Assembly: GCF_000241325.1 (NCBI RefSeq)
Contig: NZ_BAEI01000054.1
Coordinates: 94,204 to 158,203, forward strand
Length of the DNA: 64,000 bases
Direction of reading: 5' to 3'
Source of the DNA: Gordonia polyisoprenivorans NBRC 16320 = JCM 10675
Lineage (GTDB): Bacteria; Actinomycetota; Actinomycetes; Mycobacteriales; Mycobacteriaceae
Numbering within the stretch: position 1 is the first letter of the stretch; each line of letters starts with the position of its first letter. Below the pieces are notes generated by a model, which saw only the letters and a program-made list of their open reading frames with translations, ran no database searches and was not told where the DNA came from. Shown piece by piece: positions 27,436-37,617 of this stretch. The translations under genes were made by a program, and so were the position numbers.

Positions 27436-29991
27436 TCACCCGCCGGCCGGCGCCGGGTACCGCACGAGTCCGAGTTCGGCGTCGTCGGCGAGCAGCCGCT
27501 GGCGCGGCAACACACGCGCGGTGTAACCGAGCACACCGGAACGGTGCGGGGTGATCGTCGTGGTGAAGGCCACCCGACCCGAGGCGTCGGGACCACCGGC
27601 CGGGCTCATCGGCGACACGGTCGGCTCGACGATGTCGCCGGCGTCGTCGACCCGACCGAGAACCGCTTCGACCGTCACCTCGTCGGCAGCCATCCCGCCG
27701 AGACCGACCTGGGCGGTCAGCTGTAGTTGCCGGGCACCCGGGTCGCCGGACTCGTCGAGCCCCGCGATCATCACCGACGGCCACGCCGCCTCGACGCGCC
27801 TGCGATAGGCGGCGAGGTCGCGGGCGGCCGCGTAGTCGTCGGCGACCGCGGCCGTGAATGACTGGGCCGCAGGCGCATACAGCTCGGTGGTGTAGTCACG
27901 AACCATCCGGGACGCGAGCACCTTCGGACCGAGAACCGAGAGCGTGTGCCGGACCATCTCGACCCATCGCTCGGGCAGGCCGCTGGTCTCACGCGCGTAG
28001 AACAACGGGATGACCGAGTTCTCCAGTAGCGAATACAGTGCCTCGGCCTCGAGGTCGTCGCGCCGGTTCTCGTCGGTGACGCCCTCGGCCGACGGGATGG
28101 CCCAGCCGTTCTCGCCGTCGGCCATCTCGTCCCACCATCCGTCGAGGATCGACAGATTCAGGCCGCCGTTGAGCGCCGACTTCATCCCCGAGGTACCGCA
28201 GGCCTCCATCGGCCGCACCGGGTTGTTGAGCCAGACGTCGCAGCCGGCGTAGATGTGCCGCGCCATCGAGATGTCGTAATCGGGCAGGAACACGATGCGA
28301 TCGCGGATCGCCGGGTCCTCGGTGAAACGCACCACCTGCTGGATGAGCGCCTTGCCGCCGTCGTCGGCCGGGTGCGCCTTGCCCGCGATGACCAGTTGCA
28401 CCGGACGCTGCGGGTCGGTGAGGATGCGCTTGAGACGGTCGGGATCGCGCAGCATGAGCGTGAGCCGCTTGTAGGTCGCGGCGCGGCGCGCGAAGCCGAT
28501 GGTCAGCACCTCGGGGTCGAAAAGATCAGCGGTCCAGGATAATTCGACCTCACTGAATCCGCGGTCCCGGCCGCTGGCGTGTGCGCGTCGGCGGACCTCG
28601 TCGACCAGCCCGCCGCGCAGCGTCTGCCGGGTCTTCCACAGATCGGCCGCCGACAATTCGGCGTACCGGGATGCCGCCGAGTCCTCGTCGGCGCCGACGA
28701 GTTCGCGCCAGGGGCGCGCGACCCACGTGAAGCCGTGCACGCCATTGGTGATCGCCCCGATCGGCACCTCGTCGGCGTCGAAGCCCGGCCAGAGCCCGGC
28801 GAACATCTCTCGGCTGACCTCGCCGTGCAGCTGCGACACCCCGTTCGACCGCTGGCCGAGCCGAAAACCCATGTGCGCCATGTTGAACACGCCGGGATCA
28901 CCCTCATTGCCGAGTTCGAGGACCGTCGCCGCGGACAGGCCGGGCAGCAACCGGGACCCACCACCGGGGTCGGCGTCGAGGTAGAACGAGACCAGGTCCT
29001 TGCCGAAACGGTCGATGCCTGCGGGGACCGGGGTGTGGGTGGTGAAGATGTTGGACGCGCGCACCACCGACTCCGCGGAGCCGACGTCGAGGCCCGACTC
29101 GACGAGTTCGCGCACGCGTTCGGAGCCGAGGAAGCCCGCATGTCCCTCGTTCATGTGGAACACCGTGGGCTCGGGGCGGCCGGTGGCCGCGATGAAGGCG
29201 CGCAGGGCGCGCACCCCGCCGATGCCGAGCAGGATCTCCTGTTTGATCCGATGATCCTGGTCGCCACCGTAGAGCCGGTCGGTCACCGAACGCAGTTCAT
29301 CGTCGTTGGCCGGGATGTCGGTGTCGAGCAGCAGCAACGGGATCCGGCCCACGGTCGCGACCCAGACCTGGGCGTGCAGGGTGCGTCCGCCGGGCATCGA
29401 CACGGTCACGTCGACCGGATGCTCGCCGTCGGTCAGCAGGTCCAGCGGCAGCAGCCCCGGATCGTTGACGGGGTATCGCTCGATCTGCCACCCGTCGTGC
29501 GAGAGGCTCTGCCGGAAGTAGCCCGAGCGGTAGAACAGGCCGACCCCGATGAGCGGCAGGCCCAGATCCGAGGCCGCCTTGAGATGGTCGCCGGCCAGGA
29601 TGCCCAGGCCGCCGGAGTAGATCGGCAGCACCTCGGAGATGCCGAATTCCATCGAGAAGTAGGCGATACCCGGGGGCATCGGCACCCCGTCGCGTTCCTG
29701 ACGGCCGAACCACTGCGGTTCGGCCCGATAGGTGTCGAGCTCTGCGCGCAGTGCTTCGAGCCGACCGCGGAAGCCGTCGTCGTCGGCGAGCTCGGCCAGT
29801 CGCGCCGGATCGACCTCGGCGAGCAGGCGTAGTGGATCGGCGAAGGACTGCCACAGATCGGGGTCGATCGTGGCGAACAGATCCTGGGTGTCGCTGTGCC
29901 ACACCCAGCGCAGATTGCGGGCCAGGACGTCGAGGTCGGCGAGCGGGGCCGGGAGCGGTACGCGGACGGTGAACCGGCGGAAGGCTTTCAC
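27436..29991 (-). CDS. glgP: Alpha-glucan (glycogen/maltodextrin) phosphorylase
   Basis: Releases glucose-1-phosphate from alpha-1,4-glucans in the cytoplasm. The 851-residue protein is of the short actinobacterial class with an N-terminal DUF3417 domain ([19 protein letters not shown]). [20 protein letters not shown] is the family entry motif. Near residues 600-625, [19 protein letters not shown] contains the Lys that forms the Schiff base with pyridoxal phosphate. The GTG at 29991 matches the start of M. tuberculosis Rv1328 and is preceded by TAGCGT at seven bases. In M. tuberculosis this gene is elsewhere. Here it lies antisense between the mpa block and dop. Confidence 0.95.
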   Translation of the reverse strand: MKAFRRFTVRVPLPAPLADLDVLARNLRWVWHSDTQDLFATIDPDLWQSFADPLRLLAEVDPARLAELADDDGFRGRLEALRAELDTYRAEPQWFGRQERDGVPMPPGIAYFSMEFGISEVLPIYSGGLGILAGDHLKAASDLGLPLIGVGLFYRSGYFRQSLSHDGWQIERYPVNDPGLLPLDLLTDGEHPVDVTVSMPGGRTLHAQVWVATVGRIPLLLLDTDIPANDDELRSVTDRLYGGDQDHRIKQEILLGIGGVRALRAFIAATGRPEPTVFHMNEGHAGFLGSERVRELVESGLDVGSAESVVRASNIFTTHTPVPAGIDRFGKDLVSFYLDADPGGGSRLLPGLSAATVLELGNEGDPGVFNMAHMGFRLGQRSNGVSQLHGEVSREMFAGLWPGFDADEVPIGAITNGVHGFTWVARPWRELVGADEDSAASRYAELSAADLWKTRQTLRGGLVDEVRRRAHASGRDRGFSEVELSWTADLFDPEVLTIGFARRAATYKRLTLMLRDPDRLKRILTDPQRPVQLVIAGKAHPADDGGKALIQQVVRFTEDPAIRDRIVFLPDYDISMARHIYAGCDVWLNNPVRPMEACGTSGMKSALNGGLNLSILDGWWDEMADGENGWAIPSAEGVTDENRRDDLEAEALYSLLENSVIPLFYARETSGLPERWVEMVRHTLSVLGPKVLASRMVRDYTTELYAPAAQSFTAAVADDYAAARDLAAYRRRVEAAWPSVMIAGLDESGDPGARQLQLTAQVGLGGMAADEVTVEAVLGRVDDAGDIVEPTVSPMSPAGGPDASGRVAFTTTITPHRSGVLGYTARVLPRQRLLADDAELGLVRYPAPAGG

Positions 29992-29998
29992 GGCGTAG

Positions 29999-30004
29999 AC
30001 GCTA
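29999..30004 (-). promoter_or_regulatory. -10 element TAGCGT for glgP
   Basis: On the minus strand TAGCGT is followed by seven bases and GTG at 29991. It supports this start over the GTG twelve codons upstream. Confidence 0.5.
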
Positions 30005-30137
30005 CCGACGTCGGCGACCGGACGCACCGCAAGCGGGGCGGGCGTTCATCAGCTCGTCCCGATCCCGACACACGGTGCATGCGTGCCGACCAACGATGCC
30101 CAGGTGGGTGGGATCGGTGGCGTCGGCCTCCGACCTC

Positions 30138-30143
30138 TACGCT
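30138..30143 (+). promoter_or_regulatory. -10 element TACGCT for dop
   Basis: TACGCT is followed by seven bases and the ATG at 30151. No Shine-Dalgarno sequence is present. Confidence 0.5.
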
Positions 30144-30150
30144 CGGATGC

Positions 30151-31650
30151 ATGCAGCGAATCATCGGCACCGAGGTCGAGTACGGTATCTCGGCTCCGGG
30201 GGACCCGACCGCGAATCCGATCATGACCTCCACCCAGGCGGTGCTGGCCTACGCCGCGGCCGCGGGGGTGCCCCGCGCCAAGCGCACGCGCTGGGATTAC
30301 GAGGTGGAGTCGCCGCTGCGTGACGCGCGCGGATTCGACCTCGGCCGCGGCTCGGGTCCGGCACCGATCATCGACGCCGACGAGATCGGGGCGGCGAACA
30401 TGATCCTCACCAACGGCGCGCGCCTCTACGTCGATCACGCCCATCCCGAGTACTCCGCGCCCGAGGTCACCGACCCGATGGATGCGGTGATCTGGGACAA
30501 GGCGGGGGAGCGGGTCATGGAGGCCGCCGCACGCCACGTCGCGAGTGTGCCCGGCGCCCCGCGTCTGCAGCTCTACAAGAACAACATCGACGGCAAGGGT
30601 GCCTCGTACGGCACCCACGAGAACTATCTGATGAACCGGGAGACCCCGTTCACCGCGGTCATCGGCGGTCTCACGACGTTCTTCGCCTCGCGTCAGGTGA
30701 TCACCGGCTCCGGCCGCGTCGGCATCGGACAGTCCGGCGACGAGGCGGGATACCAGCTCTCGCAGCGCTCCGACTACATCGAGGTCGAGGTGGGGCTGGA
30801 GACCACCCTCAAACGCGGGATCATCAACACCCGTGACGAGCCGCACGCCGACCCGGAACGCTATCGGCGTCTGCACGTCATCATCGGCGACGCGAATCTC
30901 GCCGAGACCGCCACCTACCTCAAGGTCGGCACCACCTCGCTGGTGCTCGATCTCATCGAGGCCGGAGTCGATTTCTCCGACCTCGAACTCGCGCGCCCCG
31001 TGCAGGCGGTGCACACGATCAGTCACGATCCGAGCCTGGCCGCGACCGTCGCGTTGACCGACGGGCGCGAACTCACCGGCCTGGCGCTGCAGCGTGAGTA
31101 TCTCGACCGGTGCGTCGGGTTCCACGAGCGGGAACACTCCGACGACGAGCGGGCCATGCACGTCCTGGCCACGTGGGCCGATGTCCTCGACCGTCTCGAA
31201 CGGGATCCGCTCGAGTGCGCCGACATCCTCGACTGGCCGGCGAAGCTGCGGATCCTGGAGGGCTTCCGGCAGCGCGAGGGCCTCGGCTGGTCGGCGCCTC
31301 GCCTGCAGTTGATCGATCTGCAGTACTCCGACGTGCGCCTGGAGAAGGGTCTTTACAACCGGCTCGTCGCGCGCGGATCGATGAAACGTCTGGTCGACGA
31401 GGCTCAGGTGACGCGGGCGATCACCGAACCGCCGACCAACACCCGCGCCTACTTCCGTGGGGAGTGCCTGCGACGCTTCGGCGCCGACGTCGCCGCGGCG
31501 AGCTGGGATTCGGTGATCTTCGATCTCGGCGGCGACTCGTTGGTGCGTATCCCGACGCTGGAGCCGTTGCGCGGCAGCCGAGCCCACGTGGGCAAGCTCC
31601 TCGACTCCGTCGACTCCGCGGCCGACCTCGTCGAGCAGCTCACGACCTGA
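30151..31650 (+). CDS. dop: Deamidase/depupylase of Pup
   Basis: Converts the C-terminal Gln of Pup to Glu so that it can be ligated, and also removes Pup from substrates. The 499-residue carboxylate-amine ligase-like protein begins [14 protein letters not shown], where the early Glu residues bind ATP-Mg. [20 protein letters not shown] (about 46-64) is the Dop-specific loop absent from Paf[16 protein letters not shown] contains Asp95, the catalytic nucleophile position known from M. tuberculosis Dop. Length and start match Rv2112c. A likely leaderless promoter of its own lies in the gap to the divergent glgP. pup follows after 258 bp. Confidence 0.97.
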   Translation: MQRIIGTEVEYGISAPGDPTANPIMTSTQAVLAYAAAAGVPRAKRTRWDYEVESPLRDARGFDLGRGSGPAPIIDADEIGAANMILTNGARLYVDHAHPEYSAPEVTDPMDAVIWDKAGERVMEAAARHVASVPGAPRLQLYKNNIDGKGASYGTHENYLMNRETPFTAVIGGLTTFFASRQVITGSGRVGIGQSGDEAGYQLSQRSDYIEVEVGLETTLKRGIINTRDEPHADPERYRRLHVIIGDANLAETATYLKVGTTSLVLDLIEAGVDFSDLELARPVQAVHTISHDPSLAATVALTDGRELTGLALQREYLDRCVGFHEREHSDDERAMHVLATWADVLDRLERDPLECADILDWPAKLRILEGFRQREGLGWSAPRLQLIDLQYSDVRLEKGLYNRLVARGSMKRLVDEAQVTRAITEPPTNTRAYFRGECLRRFGADVAAASWDSVIFDLGGDSLVRIPTLEPLRGSRAHVGKLLDSVDSAADLVEQLTT

Positions 31651-31703
31651 TCGACGTCGCGGACGTCGTCGTGTTCCGACCGCCCAGAACGGGTCTGCGC
31701 CGG

Positions 31704-31709
31704 TAGTGT
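31704..31709 (+). promoter_or_regulatory. -10 element TAGTGT, candidate pup promoter
   Basis: TAGTGT lies within GCCGGTAGTGTGGT (31699-31712), nearly identical to the motif before mpa. If used, pup-prcB-prcA would have a leader of about 190 bases independent of dop. Confidence 0.4.
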
Positions 31710-31871
31710 GGTCATACACCAGCGAGCGGGTACGACGACAACCCGTATACGGCTCGGGTGATGGTGGCACGGCGTGTTCGCGTCGCACCGCGATGCAGGA
31801 GGAGGAGACCAGTGAGCGCAGCGAGCGACGTCTCCGACGACGAAGAGTGGTGCTCTCGGGCGTGAACACAC

Positions 31872-31890
31872 GCGAAGCCGGAGGCTTCGC
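31872..31890 (+). promoter_or_regulatory. Hairpin in the pup 5' leader
   Basis: GCGAAGCC-GGA-GGCTTCGC is a perfect 8-bp stem with a 3-base loop, ending 7 bases before the Shine-Dalgarno AAGGAG (31898-31903). Further upstream, GTGAGCGCAGCGAGCG is another partly self-complementary element. The 258-bp region otherwise shows no gene. Confidence 0.45.
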
Positions 31891-31908
31891 CAACACTAAG
31901 GAGTGCAG

Positions 31909-32100
31909 ATGGCGCAGGAACAGACCAAGCGCGGCGGCGGCGGGGACGACGACGATCTCGGCTCGGACGGCGGTGCGGGTCAGGAACGTCGCGAGAAGCT
32001 GACCGAGGACACCGATGATCTGCTCGACGAGATCGACGACGTGCTCGAGGAGAACGCCGAGGACTTCGTGCGTGCCTATGTCCAGAAGGGCGGCCAGTGA
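31909..32100 (+). CDS. pup: Prokaryotic ubiquitin-like protein Pup
   Basis: A 63-residue disordered tag that is attached through its C-terminal residue to lysines of proteins destined for the proteasome. The sequence shows the Gly/Asp-rich N-terminus and the Mpa-binding helix region [18 protein letters not shown]. The end is YVQKGGQ: it ends in Gln, so it must be deamidated by Dop before PafA can use it. AAGGAG five bases upstream supports the ATG. The stop overlaps the prcB GTG as GTGA, indicating coupled translation with the protease subunits. Same order as Rv2111c-Rv2110c-Rv2109c. Confidence 0.98.
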   Translation: MAQEQTKRGGGGDDDDLGSDGGAGQERREKLTEDTDDLLDEIDDVLEENAEDFVRAYVQKGGQ

Positions 32101-32966
32101 GCGACGGGTTCGATTCACTGTTCCCCAATCCCGTACGGCGACCGGCTCTTTCCCTTGGCGCGGACATCTCTTCGTTCAGTGACTACCTCCGGGTGCACGC
32201 TCCGGAGCAGTTGCCGGGGGCGCGAGCACAGCACATGAGCGCCGCGACCGACACCTCCGAGATCCCGCACGGCACCACCATCGTGGCGGTCAGCTATCCG
32301 GGCGGGGTGGTGCTCGCCGGCGACCGGCGAGCGACCATGGGCAATCTCATCGCCACGCGGGATGTGCAGAAGGTCTACATCACCGACGAGTATTCGGCGG
32401 CCGGTATCGCCGGTACCGCGGGTATCGCGATCGAGATGATCCGGTTGTTCACCGTGGAGCTCGAGCACTACGAGAAGATCGAGGGTGTGCCGCTGACGCT
32501 GGACGGCAAGGTGAGCCGGCTGGCCTCGATGGTGCGCGGCAATCTCGGTGCGGCGCTTCAGGGTCTGGCCGCGATCCCGCTGCTGGTCGGTTACGACATC
32601 GATCACGACGACCCGACCGAGCGCGGTCGGATCTTCTCCTTCGACGTCGCGGGCGACCGTCACGAGGAGTTCGGCGGATATACCGCCATCGGTTCCGGAT
32701 CGGTGTTCGCCAAATCGTCGCTGAAGAAGCTCTACCGCCGTGATCTCGACGCCGACGGCGCGCTGGCGGTGGCCGTGGAGGCCCTCTACGACGCTGCCGA
32801 CGACGACACCGCCACCGGTGGTCCCGATCTGGTTCGCAAGATCTTCCCGCTGGCGGTCGTGGTGGGTGCGCAGGGTGCCCACGAGGTCGACTCGGAGGCC
32901 ATCGAGGCGGCCGCGCGTGCGATCATCGACCGCCGCGCCGCCGAGCACGAAGGAGATCCGCGGTGA
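32097..32966 (+). CDS. prcB: Proteasome beta subunit (20S core)
   Basis: Catalytic subunit of the 20S core. The 289-residue precursor has a 59-residue propeptide ([13 protein letters not shown] is conserved) ending in HG. Autocleavage before Thr60 exposes the N-terminal nucleophile of [21 protein letters not shown]. The Asp in GDRR and the Lys in DVQKVYI complete the active site. Two heptameric rings of PrcB stack inside PrcA rings. The GTG start overlaps the pup stop and the end overlaps the prcA start by 4 bp, so pup-prcB-prcA is a translationally coupled operon. Confidence 0.98.
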   Translation: MSDGFDSLFPNPVRRPALSLGADISSFSDYLRVHAPEQLPGARAQHMSAATDTSEIPHGTTIVAVSYPGGVVLAGDRRATMGNLIATRDVQKVYITDEYSAAGIAGTAGIAIEMIRLFTVELEHYEKIEGVPLTLDGKVSRLASMVRGNLGAALQGLAAIPLLVGYDIDHDDPTERGRIFSFDVAGDRHEEFGGYTAIGSGSVFAKSSLKKLYRRDLDADGALAVAVEALYDAADDDTATGGPDLVRKIFPLAVVVGAQGAHEVDSEAIEAAARAIIDRRAAEHEGDPR

Positions 32967-33778
32967 CCTTTCCGTATTACGCAAGTGCCGAGCAGATCAT
33001 GCGCGACCGCTCGGAGTTGGCGCGCAAGGGTATTGCCCGCGGCCGCAGTGTGGTCATCCTGACCTACGCCGACGGTGTGCTGTTCGTCGCGGAGAACCCG
33101 TCGAACACGCTGCGCAAGACCAGTGAGATCTACGATCGCATCGGATTTGCCGCCGTCGGTAAGTACAACGAGTTCGAGAGTCTGCGCAAGGCCGGGATCC
33201 AGCTCGCGGACATGCGTGGTTACAGCTATGACCGCAACGATGTGTCGGCGCTGAGCCTGGCCAACACCTATGCCAACGCACTCGGATCGGTGTTCACCGA
33301 ACAGGCCAAGCCCTACGAGGTCGAACTCTGCGTCGCCGAGGTGGCCCGACCCGGTAAGCCGAAGCCCTCGCAGCTGTACCGGATCGGCTACGACGGCTCG
33401 ATCTCCGACGAGACGCGGTTCCTGGTGATGGGCGGTGCCACCGAATCCATCGCGGCCGCCCTCAAGGACAGCTATGCGGCGGACCTCGATCTCGCGCATG
33501 CACTGTCGGTGGCTGTCGCCGCGCTGGCGACCCCCACCGACACGGGTAACGGTGCCGCGGCCACGCCCCGGGAACTCACGCCGGGTGATCTCGAGGTCGC
33601 GATCCTCGACCGCAATCGGCCCCGGCGGGCGTTCAAGCGGCTCACCGCCGCACGCGTCGCGGAGTTGCTCGCGAGTGTCGACGGAGCCGGCACCGATGGC
33701 GTCGGCACCGATGGCGTCGGCACCTCGGATGAGCCGGGTGAGTCCACCGCGGGTTCCACCGATCCCGCGCCGCAGTGA
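32963..33778 (+). CDS. prcA: Proteasome alpha subunit (20S core)
   Basis: Forms the outer heptameric rings that gate entry and bind the Mpa C-terminus. The 271-residue protein starts [20 protein letters not shown]; the N-terminal residues make the gate. [20 protein letters not shown] and [20 protein letters not shown] are standard. The last 40 residues are a low-complexity tail including [14 protein letters not shown] from a 15-bp repeat, longer than the structured core needs. GTG start, 4-bp overlap with prcB. pafA follows after 84 bp with its own -10 element. Confidence 0.97.
   Translation: MTFPYYASAEQIMRDRSELARKGIARGRSVVILTYADGVLFVAENPSNTLRKTSEIYDRIGFAAVGKYNEFESLRKAGIQLADMRGYSYDRNDVSALSLANTYANALGSVFTEQAKPYEVELCVAEVARPGKPKPSQLYRIGYDGSISDETRFLVMGGATESIAAALKDSYAADLDLAHALSVAVAALATPTDTGNGAAATPRELTPGDLEVAILDRNRPRRAFKRLTAARVAELLASVDGAGTDGVGTDGVGTSDEPGESTAGSTDPAPQ
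33689..33724 (+). repeat. 15-bp tandem repeat in the prcA tail
   Basis: GGCACCGATGGCGTC occurs at 33689 and 33704, followed by a partial third copy. It encodes GTDGV units in the disordered C-terminus and keeps the frame. Confidence 0.85.
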
Positions 33779-33849
33779 GCACTTTCTTCCCGGCTGCGGA
33801 TGGGGATTTCGCGTCGCGCGTCCGGCAGGTCGCCGGGGCGGCGCGCGGG

Positions 33850-33855
33850 TAGGGT
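33850..33855 (+). promoter_or_regulatory. -10 element TAGGGT for pafA
   Basis: TAGGGT is followed by seven bases and GTG at 33863. It supports the start that matches M. tuberculosis PafA. Confidence 0.5.
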
Positions 33856-33862
33856 TGATCAC

Positions 33863-35221
33863 GTGCAGCGTCGAATCATGGGCATCGAGACGGAATTCGG
33901 TGTCACGTGCACCTTCCACGGTCATCGTCGGCTCAGTCCGGACGAGGTGGCCCGCTATCTGTTCCGGCGGGTTGTCTCGTGGGGCCGGTCGTCGAATGTG
34001 TTCCTGCAGAACGGCGCGCGGCTCTACCTCGACGTCGGGTCGCATCCGGAGTACGCGACCGCCGAATGCGACGGTCTGGTCCAGCTGATCAACCACGACC
34101 GGGCGGGTGAACTCGTCCTCGAGGATCTGCTGATCGACGCCGAGCAGCGCCTGGCCGACGAGGGCATCGGTGGTGACATCTACCTGTTCAAGAACAACAC
34201 CGATTCGGCCGGCAACTCCTACGGATGCCACGAGAACTATCTGGTGGTGCGGGCGGGCGAGTTCTCCCGCATCTCCGATGTGCTGTTGCCGTTCCTGGTG
34301 ACCCGGCAGCTGATCTGCGGCGCGGGGAAGGTGCTGGCCACCCCGAAGGCGGCGACCTTCTGTCTGTCGCAGCGCGCCGAGCACATCTGGGAGGGTGTGT
34401 CGTCGGCGACCACGCGCTCCCGCCCGATCATCAACACCCGCGACGAGCCGCACGCCGACGCCGAGAAGTACCGGCGGCTGCACGTCATCGTCGGCGATTC
34501 CAACATGGCGGAGATGACGACGCTGCTCAAGGTCGGCTCGGCGGCATTGGTGCTGGAGATGATCGAGGCCGGCGTGGTGTTCCGGGATTTCGCGCTGGAC
34601 AACCCGATTCGTGCCATCCGCGAGGTCAGCCATGACCCCACGGGGCGTCGCCCGGTCCGGCTCGCCGGTGGTCGGCAGGCCAGCGCCCTGGACATCCAGC
34701 GCGAGTATCACGCGCGCGCCGTCGAACACCTGGTGAACCGGCGCCCGGATCCGGAGATGGACATGGTCGTCGATCTGTGGGGCCGGATGCTCGACGCGGT
34801 GGAGAGCGGCGACTTCTCCGGGGTGGACACCGAGATCGACTGGGTGATCAAGCGCAAGCTGTTCGAGCGCTACCAGGACCGGTACTCGATGGATCTGTCC
34901 GACCCGAAGATCGCGCAACTCGACCTGGCCTTCCACGACATCAAACGCGGTCGCGGTGTCTTCGACGTCCTGTCCCGCAAGGGTCTGGTCCGCCGGATCA
35001 CCACCGACGAGGCGATCAAGACCGCGGTGAACGAACCGCCGCAGACCACCCGGGCCAAACTGCGTGGCGACTTCATCTCCGCGGCGCAGAAGGCGGGTCG
35101 CGATTTCACCGTCGACTGGGTCCACCTCAAACTGAACGATCAGGCGCAACGAACGGTGCTGTGCAAGGACCCGTTCCGGTCGGTCGACGAGCGCGTCGAT
35201 CGCCTGATCGCGTCCATGTGA
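33863..35221 (+). CDS. pafA: Pup--protein ligase
   Basis: Joins the gamma-carboxylate of Pup's C-terminal Glu to lysine side chains using ATP. The 452 residues start [13 protein letters not shown], the same length and start as Rv2097c; the Glu residues at 9 and 11 bind Mg-[19 protein letters not shown] (about residues 53-68) holds the catalytic Asp. [19 protein letters not shown] and [20 protein letters not shown] are conserved. It is a Dop paralogue without the Dop loop. pafB starts 17 bp later. In M. tuberculosis pafA is some genes away from prcA; here they are adjacent. Confidence 0.98.
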   Translation: MQRRIMGIETEFGVTCTFHGHRRLSPDEVARYLFRRVVSWGRSSNVFLQNGARLYLDVGSHPEYATAECDGLVQLINHDRAGELVLEDLLIDAEQRLADEGIGGDIYLFKNNTDSAGNSYGCHENYLVVRAGEFSRISDVLLPFLVTRQLICGAGKVLATPKAATFCLSQRAEHIWEGVSSATTRSRPIINTRDEPHADAEKYRRLHVIVGDSNMAEMTTLLKVGSAALVLEMIEAGVVFRDFALDNPIRAIREVSHDPTGRRPVRLAGGRQASALDIQREYHARAVEHLVNRRPDPEMDMVVDLWGRMLDAVESGDFSGVDTEIDWVIKRKLFERYQDRYSMDLSDPKIAQLDLAFHDIKRGRGVFDVLSRKGLVRRITTDEAIKTAVNEPPQTTRAKLRGDFISAAQKAGRDFTVDWVHLKLNDQAQRTVLCKDPFRSVDERVDRLIASM

Positions 35222-35225
35222 GTCG

Positions 35226-35231
35226 TAGGCT
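35226..35231 (+). promoter_or_regulatory. -10 element TAGGCT for pafB
   Basis: TAGGCT is followed by six bases and GTG at 35238, inside the 16-bp gap after pafA. pafBC may therefore be transcribed separately from pafA. Confidence 0.45.
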
Positions 35232-35237
35232 CGACGG

Positions 35238-36236
35238 GTGGCAACCAAGGTCTCGAAGGTCGAGCGGCTCCTCAATCTGGTGATCTGCCTGCTGGCGACC
35301 AAGCAGTTCGTCACCGCCGAGTACATCCGACGCAATGTGGTCGGCTACCACGACGACGGACAGTCGGCCGAGGCATTCAACCGGATGTTCGAACGCGACA
35401 AGACCGAGTTGCGGGAGTTGGGCATTCCGCTGGTGACCGGGCCCTCGGCGATGGGGCAGGGGCTCGACGGGTATCGCATCAATCGTGACAGTTACGAGTT
35501 GCCCGACATCTCCTTCGACCGGGACGAGGCCGCGGCGATCGCGATGGCGGCCACGCTGTGGGACACCCCGGAGATCTCGGCCATCTCGCAGACCGCGGTC
35601 CTCAAGTTGCGGGCCGCAGGGTTCGACGTCCGCGCCGACGACGAGATCGGCGTCTCCGCGGGTGATTCGGCGAGGTCGATGGGCAGTGAGGCGACCCTCG
35701 GTGCGTTGTTGCCGGCGATCGAGGCGCAACGCGCGGTGACTTTCACCTACCGGGCCGGATCGGGATCGGTGGGGATGCCGCGGACCCTCGAACCGTGGGG
35801 TGTGGTCACCCATCGGGGCCGCTGGTATGTCGTCGGCCACGATCGGGACCGCGCCGACACCCGCACCTTCCGGCTGAGCCGACTCACCGACGTGACGGCT
35901 GTCGGCGAGCCGGGCTCGGTGACCGTCCCCGACGGCACCGATCTGCAGGCGATCGTGGCCTCGGCGGTCGAATCCGCAGCCGGAGCCGACGGCCGTACGG
36001 CGCGGGTATGGGTGGCGCATGGGCGCGCCGCGGGCCTACGGCGACATGCGACCGGCCAGACCGCGCAGGACCACGACGGCGAACCCGGCGACATCCTCGA
36101 CATCGAGATCGGCTCGCTGACCGGTCTCGCGCGGATGGTGCTCGGCGCGGGCGCCGACGCGGTGGTGCTCTCGCCACCGGAACTGAGGCAGATCGTCATC
36201 GATGCTCTGGACACCCTGACGCAGGTGAGTGCCTGA
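35238..36236 (+). CDS. pafB: WYL-domain transcriptional activator PafB
   Basis: Partner of PafC in the heterodimer that activates the RecA/LexA-independent DNA-damage response in mycobacteria. The 332-residue protein has an N-terminal winged helix (about 1-100: SKVERLLNLVICLLATKQFV, NRMFERDKTELRELGIP), a middle segment with DEAAAIAMAATLW, and a WYL domain (about 160-230: RAVTFTYRAG and GRWYVVGHDRDR). A C-terminal extension follows. Ligand candidates are single-stranded nucleic acids by family. The stop overlaps the pafC ATG (TGATG). Despite its name it is not needed for pupylation. Confidence 0.95.
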   Translation: MATKVSKVERLLNLVICLLATKQFVTAEYIRRNVVGYHDDGQSAEAFNRMFERDKTELRELGIPLVTGPSAMGQGLDGYRINRDSYELPDISFDRDEAAAIAMAATLWDTPEISAISQTAVLKLRAAGFDVRADDEIGVSAGDSARSMGSEATLGALLPAIEAQRAVTFTYRAGSGSVGMPRTLEPWGVVTHRGRWYVVGHDRDRADTRTFRLSRLTDVTAVGEPGSVTVPDGTDLQAIVASAVESAAGADGRTARVWVAHGRAAGLRRHATGQTAQDHDGEPGDILDIEIGSLTGLARMVLGAGADAVVLSPPELRQIVIDALDTLTQVSA

Positions 36237-37243
36237 TGGCCCAGGCTGCACCGTCCCGGTTGAGCCGCCTGCTTGCGCTCGTCCCGTATTTCCTTGCCCA
36301 CGACGGCATCTCGATCGATCAGGCGGCGGCCGATCTCGGGGTGACCGAGCGCCAGCTGACCAAGGACCTCGAGCAACTGTTCGTGTGCGGCCTGCCGGGC
36401 TACTACCCGGACGATCTCATCGAGGTCGAGTTCAGCGAGGGCCACGTACACGTCGGATTCACCGCGGGGATGGACCGGCCGCTGCGGCTCACCCCGACCG
36501 AGGCCAGCATCCTGCTGGTGGCATTGCGTGCGCTCGTCGACACCCCGGGTGTTCTCGACCGCGAAGCGGCCGGGCGGGCCATCGCCAAGATCGAGCAGGC
36601 GGTCGGTGCCCCGGCACCCGGTGCCGCCGGGGGTTCCGGACTCGTACCTCTCACCTCGGCCTCCGGCGACGATCTCACCGAGTCACCCCGTTATCGCATC
36701 GTGCGGGAGGCGGTGCGGTCGAGCCGTGCCCTGGCGTTGAACTACTACTCGGCGAGCCGCGACGTGGTGACCCGGCGGATCATCGACCCGATCTCGCTGC
36801 AGGCCGTCGACGGTCACACCTATCTGCAGGCGTGGTGCCGCGAGAGCGAGGGCGTCCGGCTGTTCCGCTTCGACCGGATCGACGAGGCGGTGATGCTCGA
36901 CGAACCGGCCGCACCGCCCGATCAGGCACGCCACACCGTGCAGTCGCCGATTCTCACCGAGAACCCGGACCTTCCGTCGGTGGACATCGAGATCGACTCC
37001 TCGGAGTTGTGGATTCTCGACTACTACACCGTCGAACCACTCGAACCGATCGAGAATCGGCCCGATCCGTCCGCGCCGGTCCGGGCTCGCCTGGTCTACG
37101 GCTCGGCGGACTGGTTGACCCGCTTCCTCCTCGGATTCGGTGGGCGTGTGCGCGTCGTCGACGACGCCGACATGGCGACGGCGATCGGCGTCGAGGCCGC
37201 GCGCGCCCGGGCTCGCTATACGACCGGCCCGGCGGGGGCGTGA
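36236..37243 (+). CDS. pafC: WYL-domain transcriptional activator PafC
   Basis: A 335-residue paralogue of PafB and its obligate partner. It has the N-terminal winged helix (SRLSRLLALVPYFLAHDGIS, VTERQLTKDLEQLF), the segment PTEASILLVALRAL, and a WYL domain (RALALNYYSASRDVVTRRI, TYLQAWCRESEGVRLFRFDR). The C-terminal WCX extension is at about 245-330. The ATG at 36236 overlaps the pafB stop by one base, so translation is coupled. tatA and tatC follow on the same strand after 90 bp, as in M. tuberculosis Rv2095c-Rv2093c. Confidence 0.95.
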   Translation: MAQAAPSRLSRLLALVPYFLAHDGISIDQAAADLGVTERQLTKDLEQLFVCGLPGYYPDDLIEVEFSEGHVHVGFTAGMDRPLRLTPTEASILLVALRALVDTPGVLDREAAGRAIAKIEQAVGAPAPGAAGGSGLVPLTSASGDDLTESPRYRIVREAVRSSRALALNYYSASRDVVTRRIIDPISLQAVDGHTYLQAWCRESEGVRLFRFDRIDEAVMLDEPAAPPDQARHTVQSPILTENPDLPSVDIEIDSSELWILDYYTVEPLEPIENRPDPSAPVRARLVYGSADWLTRFLLGFGGRVRVVDDADMATAIGVEAARARARYTTGPAGA

Positions 37244-37333
37244 TCACGAGTCGTCGCACTTGCGGTGACGGGCGGCCCGGGGTGCGGGGTACGATGGCGC
37301 TCGGGCCGAGAAATGACGGGGAAAGGTAGTTCA

Positions 37334-37606
37334 ATGGGTGCAATGTCATGGTGGCACTGGGTCATCGTGCTGGTGGTTCTGGTGCTGTTGTTCGGATCGA
37401 AGAAGCTGCCCGACGCCGCACGCGGACTCGGCCAGTCAATGCGGATCTTCAAGAGCGAAGTGCAGGAGATGCAGAAGGACGGGGAGACCCGACCGACCGC
37501 AGCCGAACCCGCCCCGCCGCGTGAACTGCCGACCTCCTCGGAGACGCCGACGCACAACGCGGCCGCTCCGAACGCGCCGGCCGACAACACGAAGAAGTCC
37601 GCCTAG
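37334..37606 (+). CDS. tatA: Sec-independent protein translocase subunit TatA
   Basis: Pore-forming component of the twin-arginine system that exports folded proteins. The 90-residue protein has one N-terminal membrane helix ([21 protein letters not shown]), the [16 protein letters not shown] hinge and amphipathic helix, and a Pro/Ala/Thr-rich tail. The M at 37334 follows GGAAAGG by about eight bases; longer readings upstream have no family similarity. tatC starts 11 bp after its stop. No tatB-like gene is adjacent, as usual in Actinobacteria. Confidence 0.95.
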   Translation: MGAMSWWHWVIVLVVLVLLFGSKKLPDAARGLGQSMRIFKSEVQEMQKDGETRPTAAEPAPPRELPTSSETPTHNAAAPNAPADNTKKSA

Positions 37607-37617
37607 GCGCGTACGGC

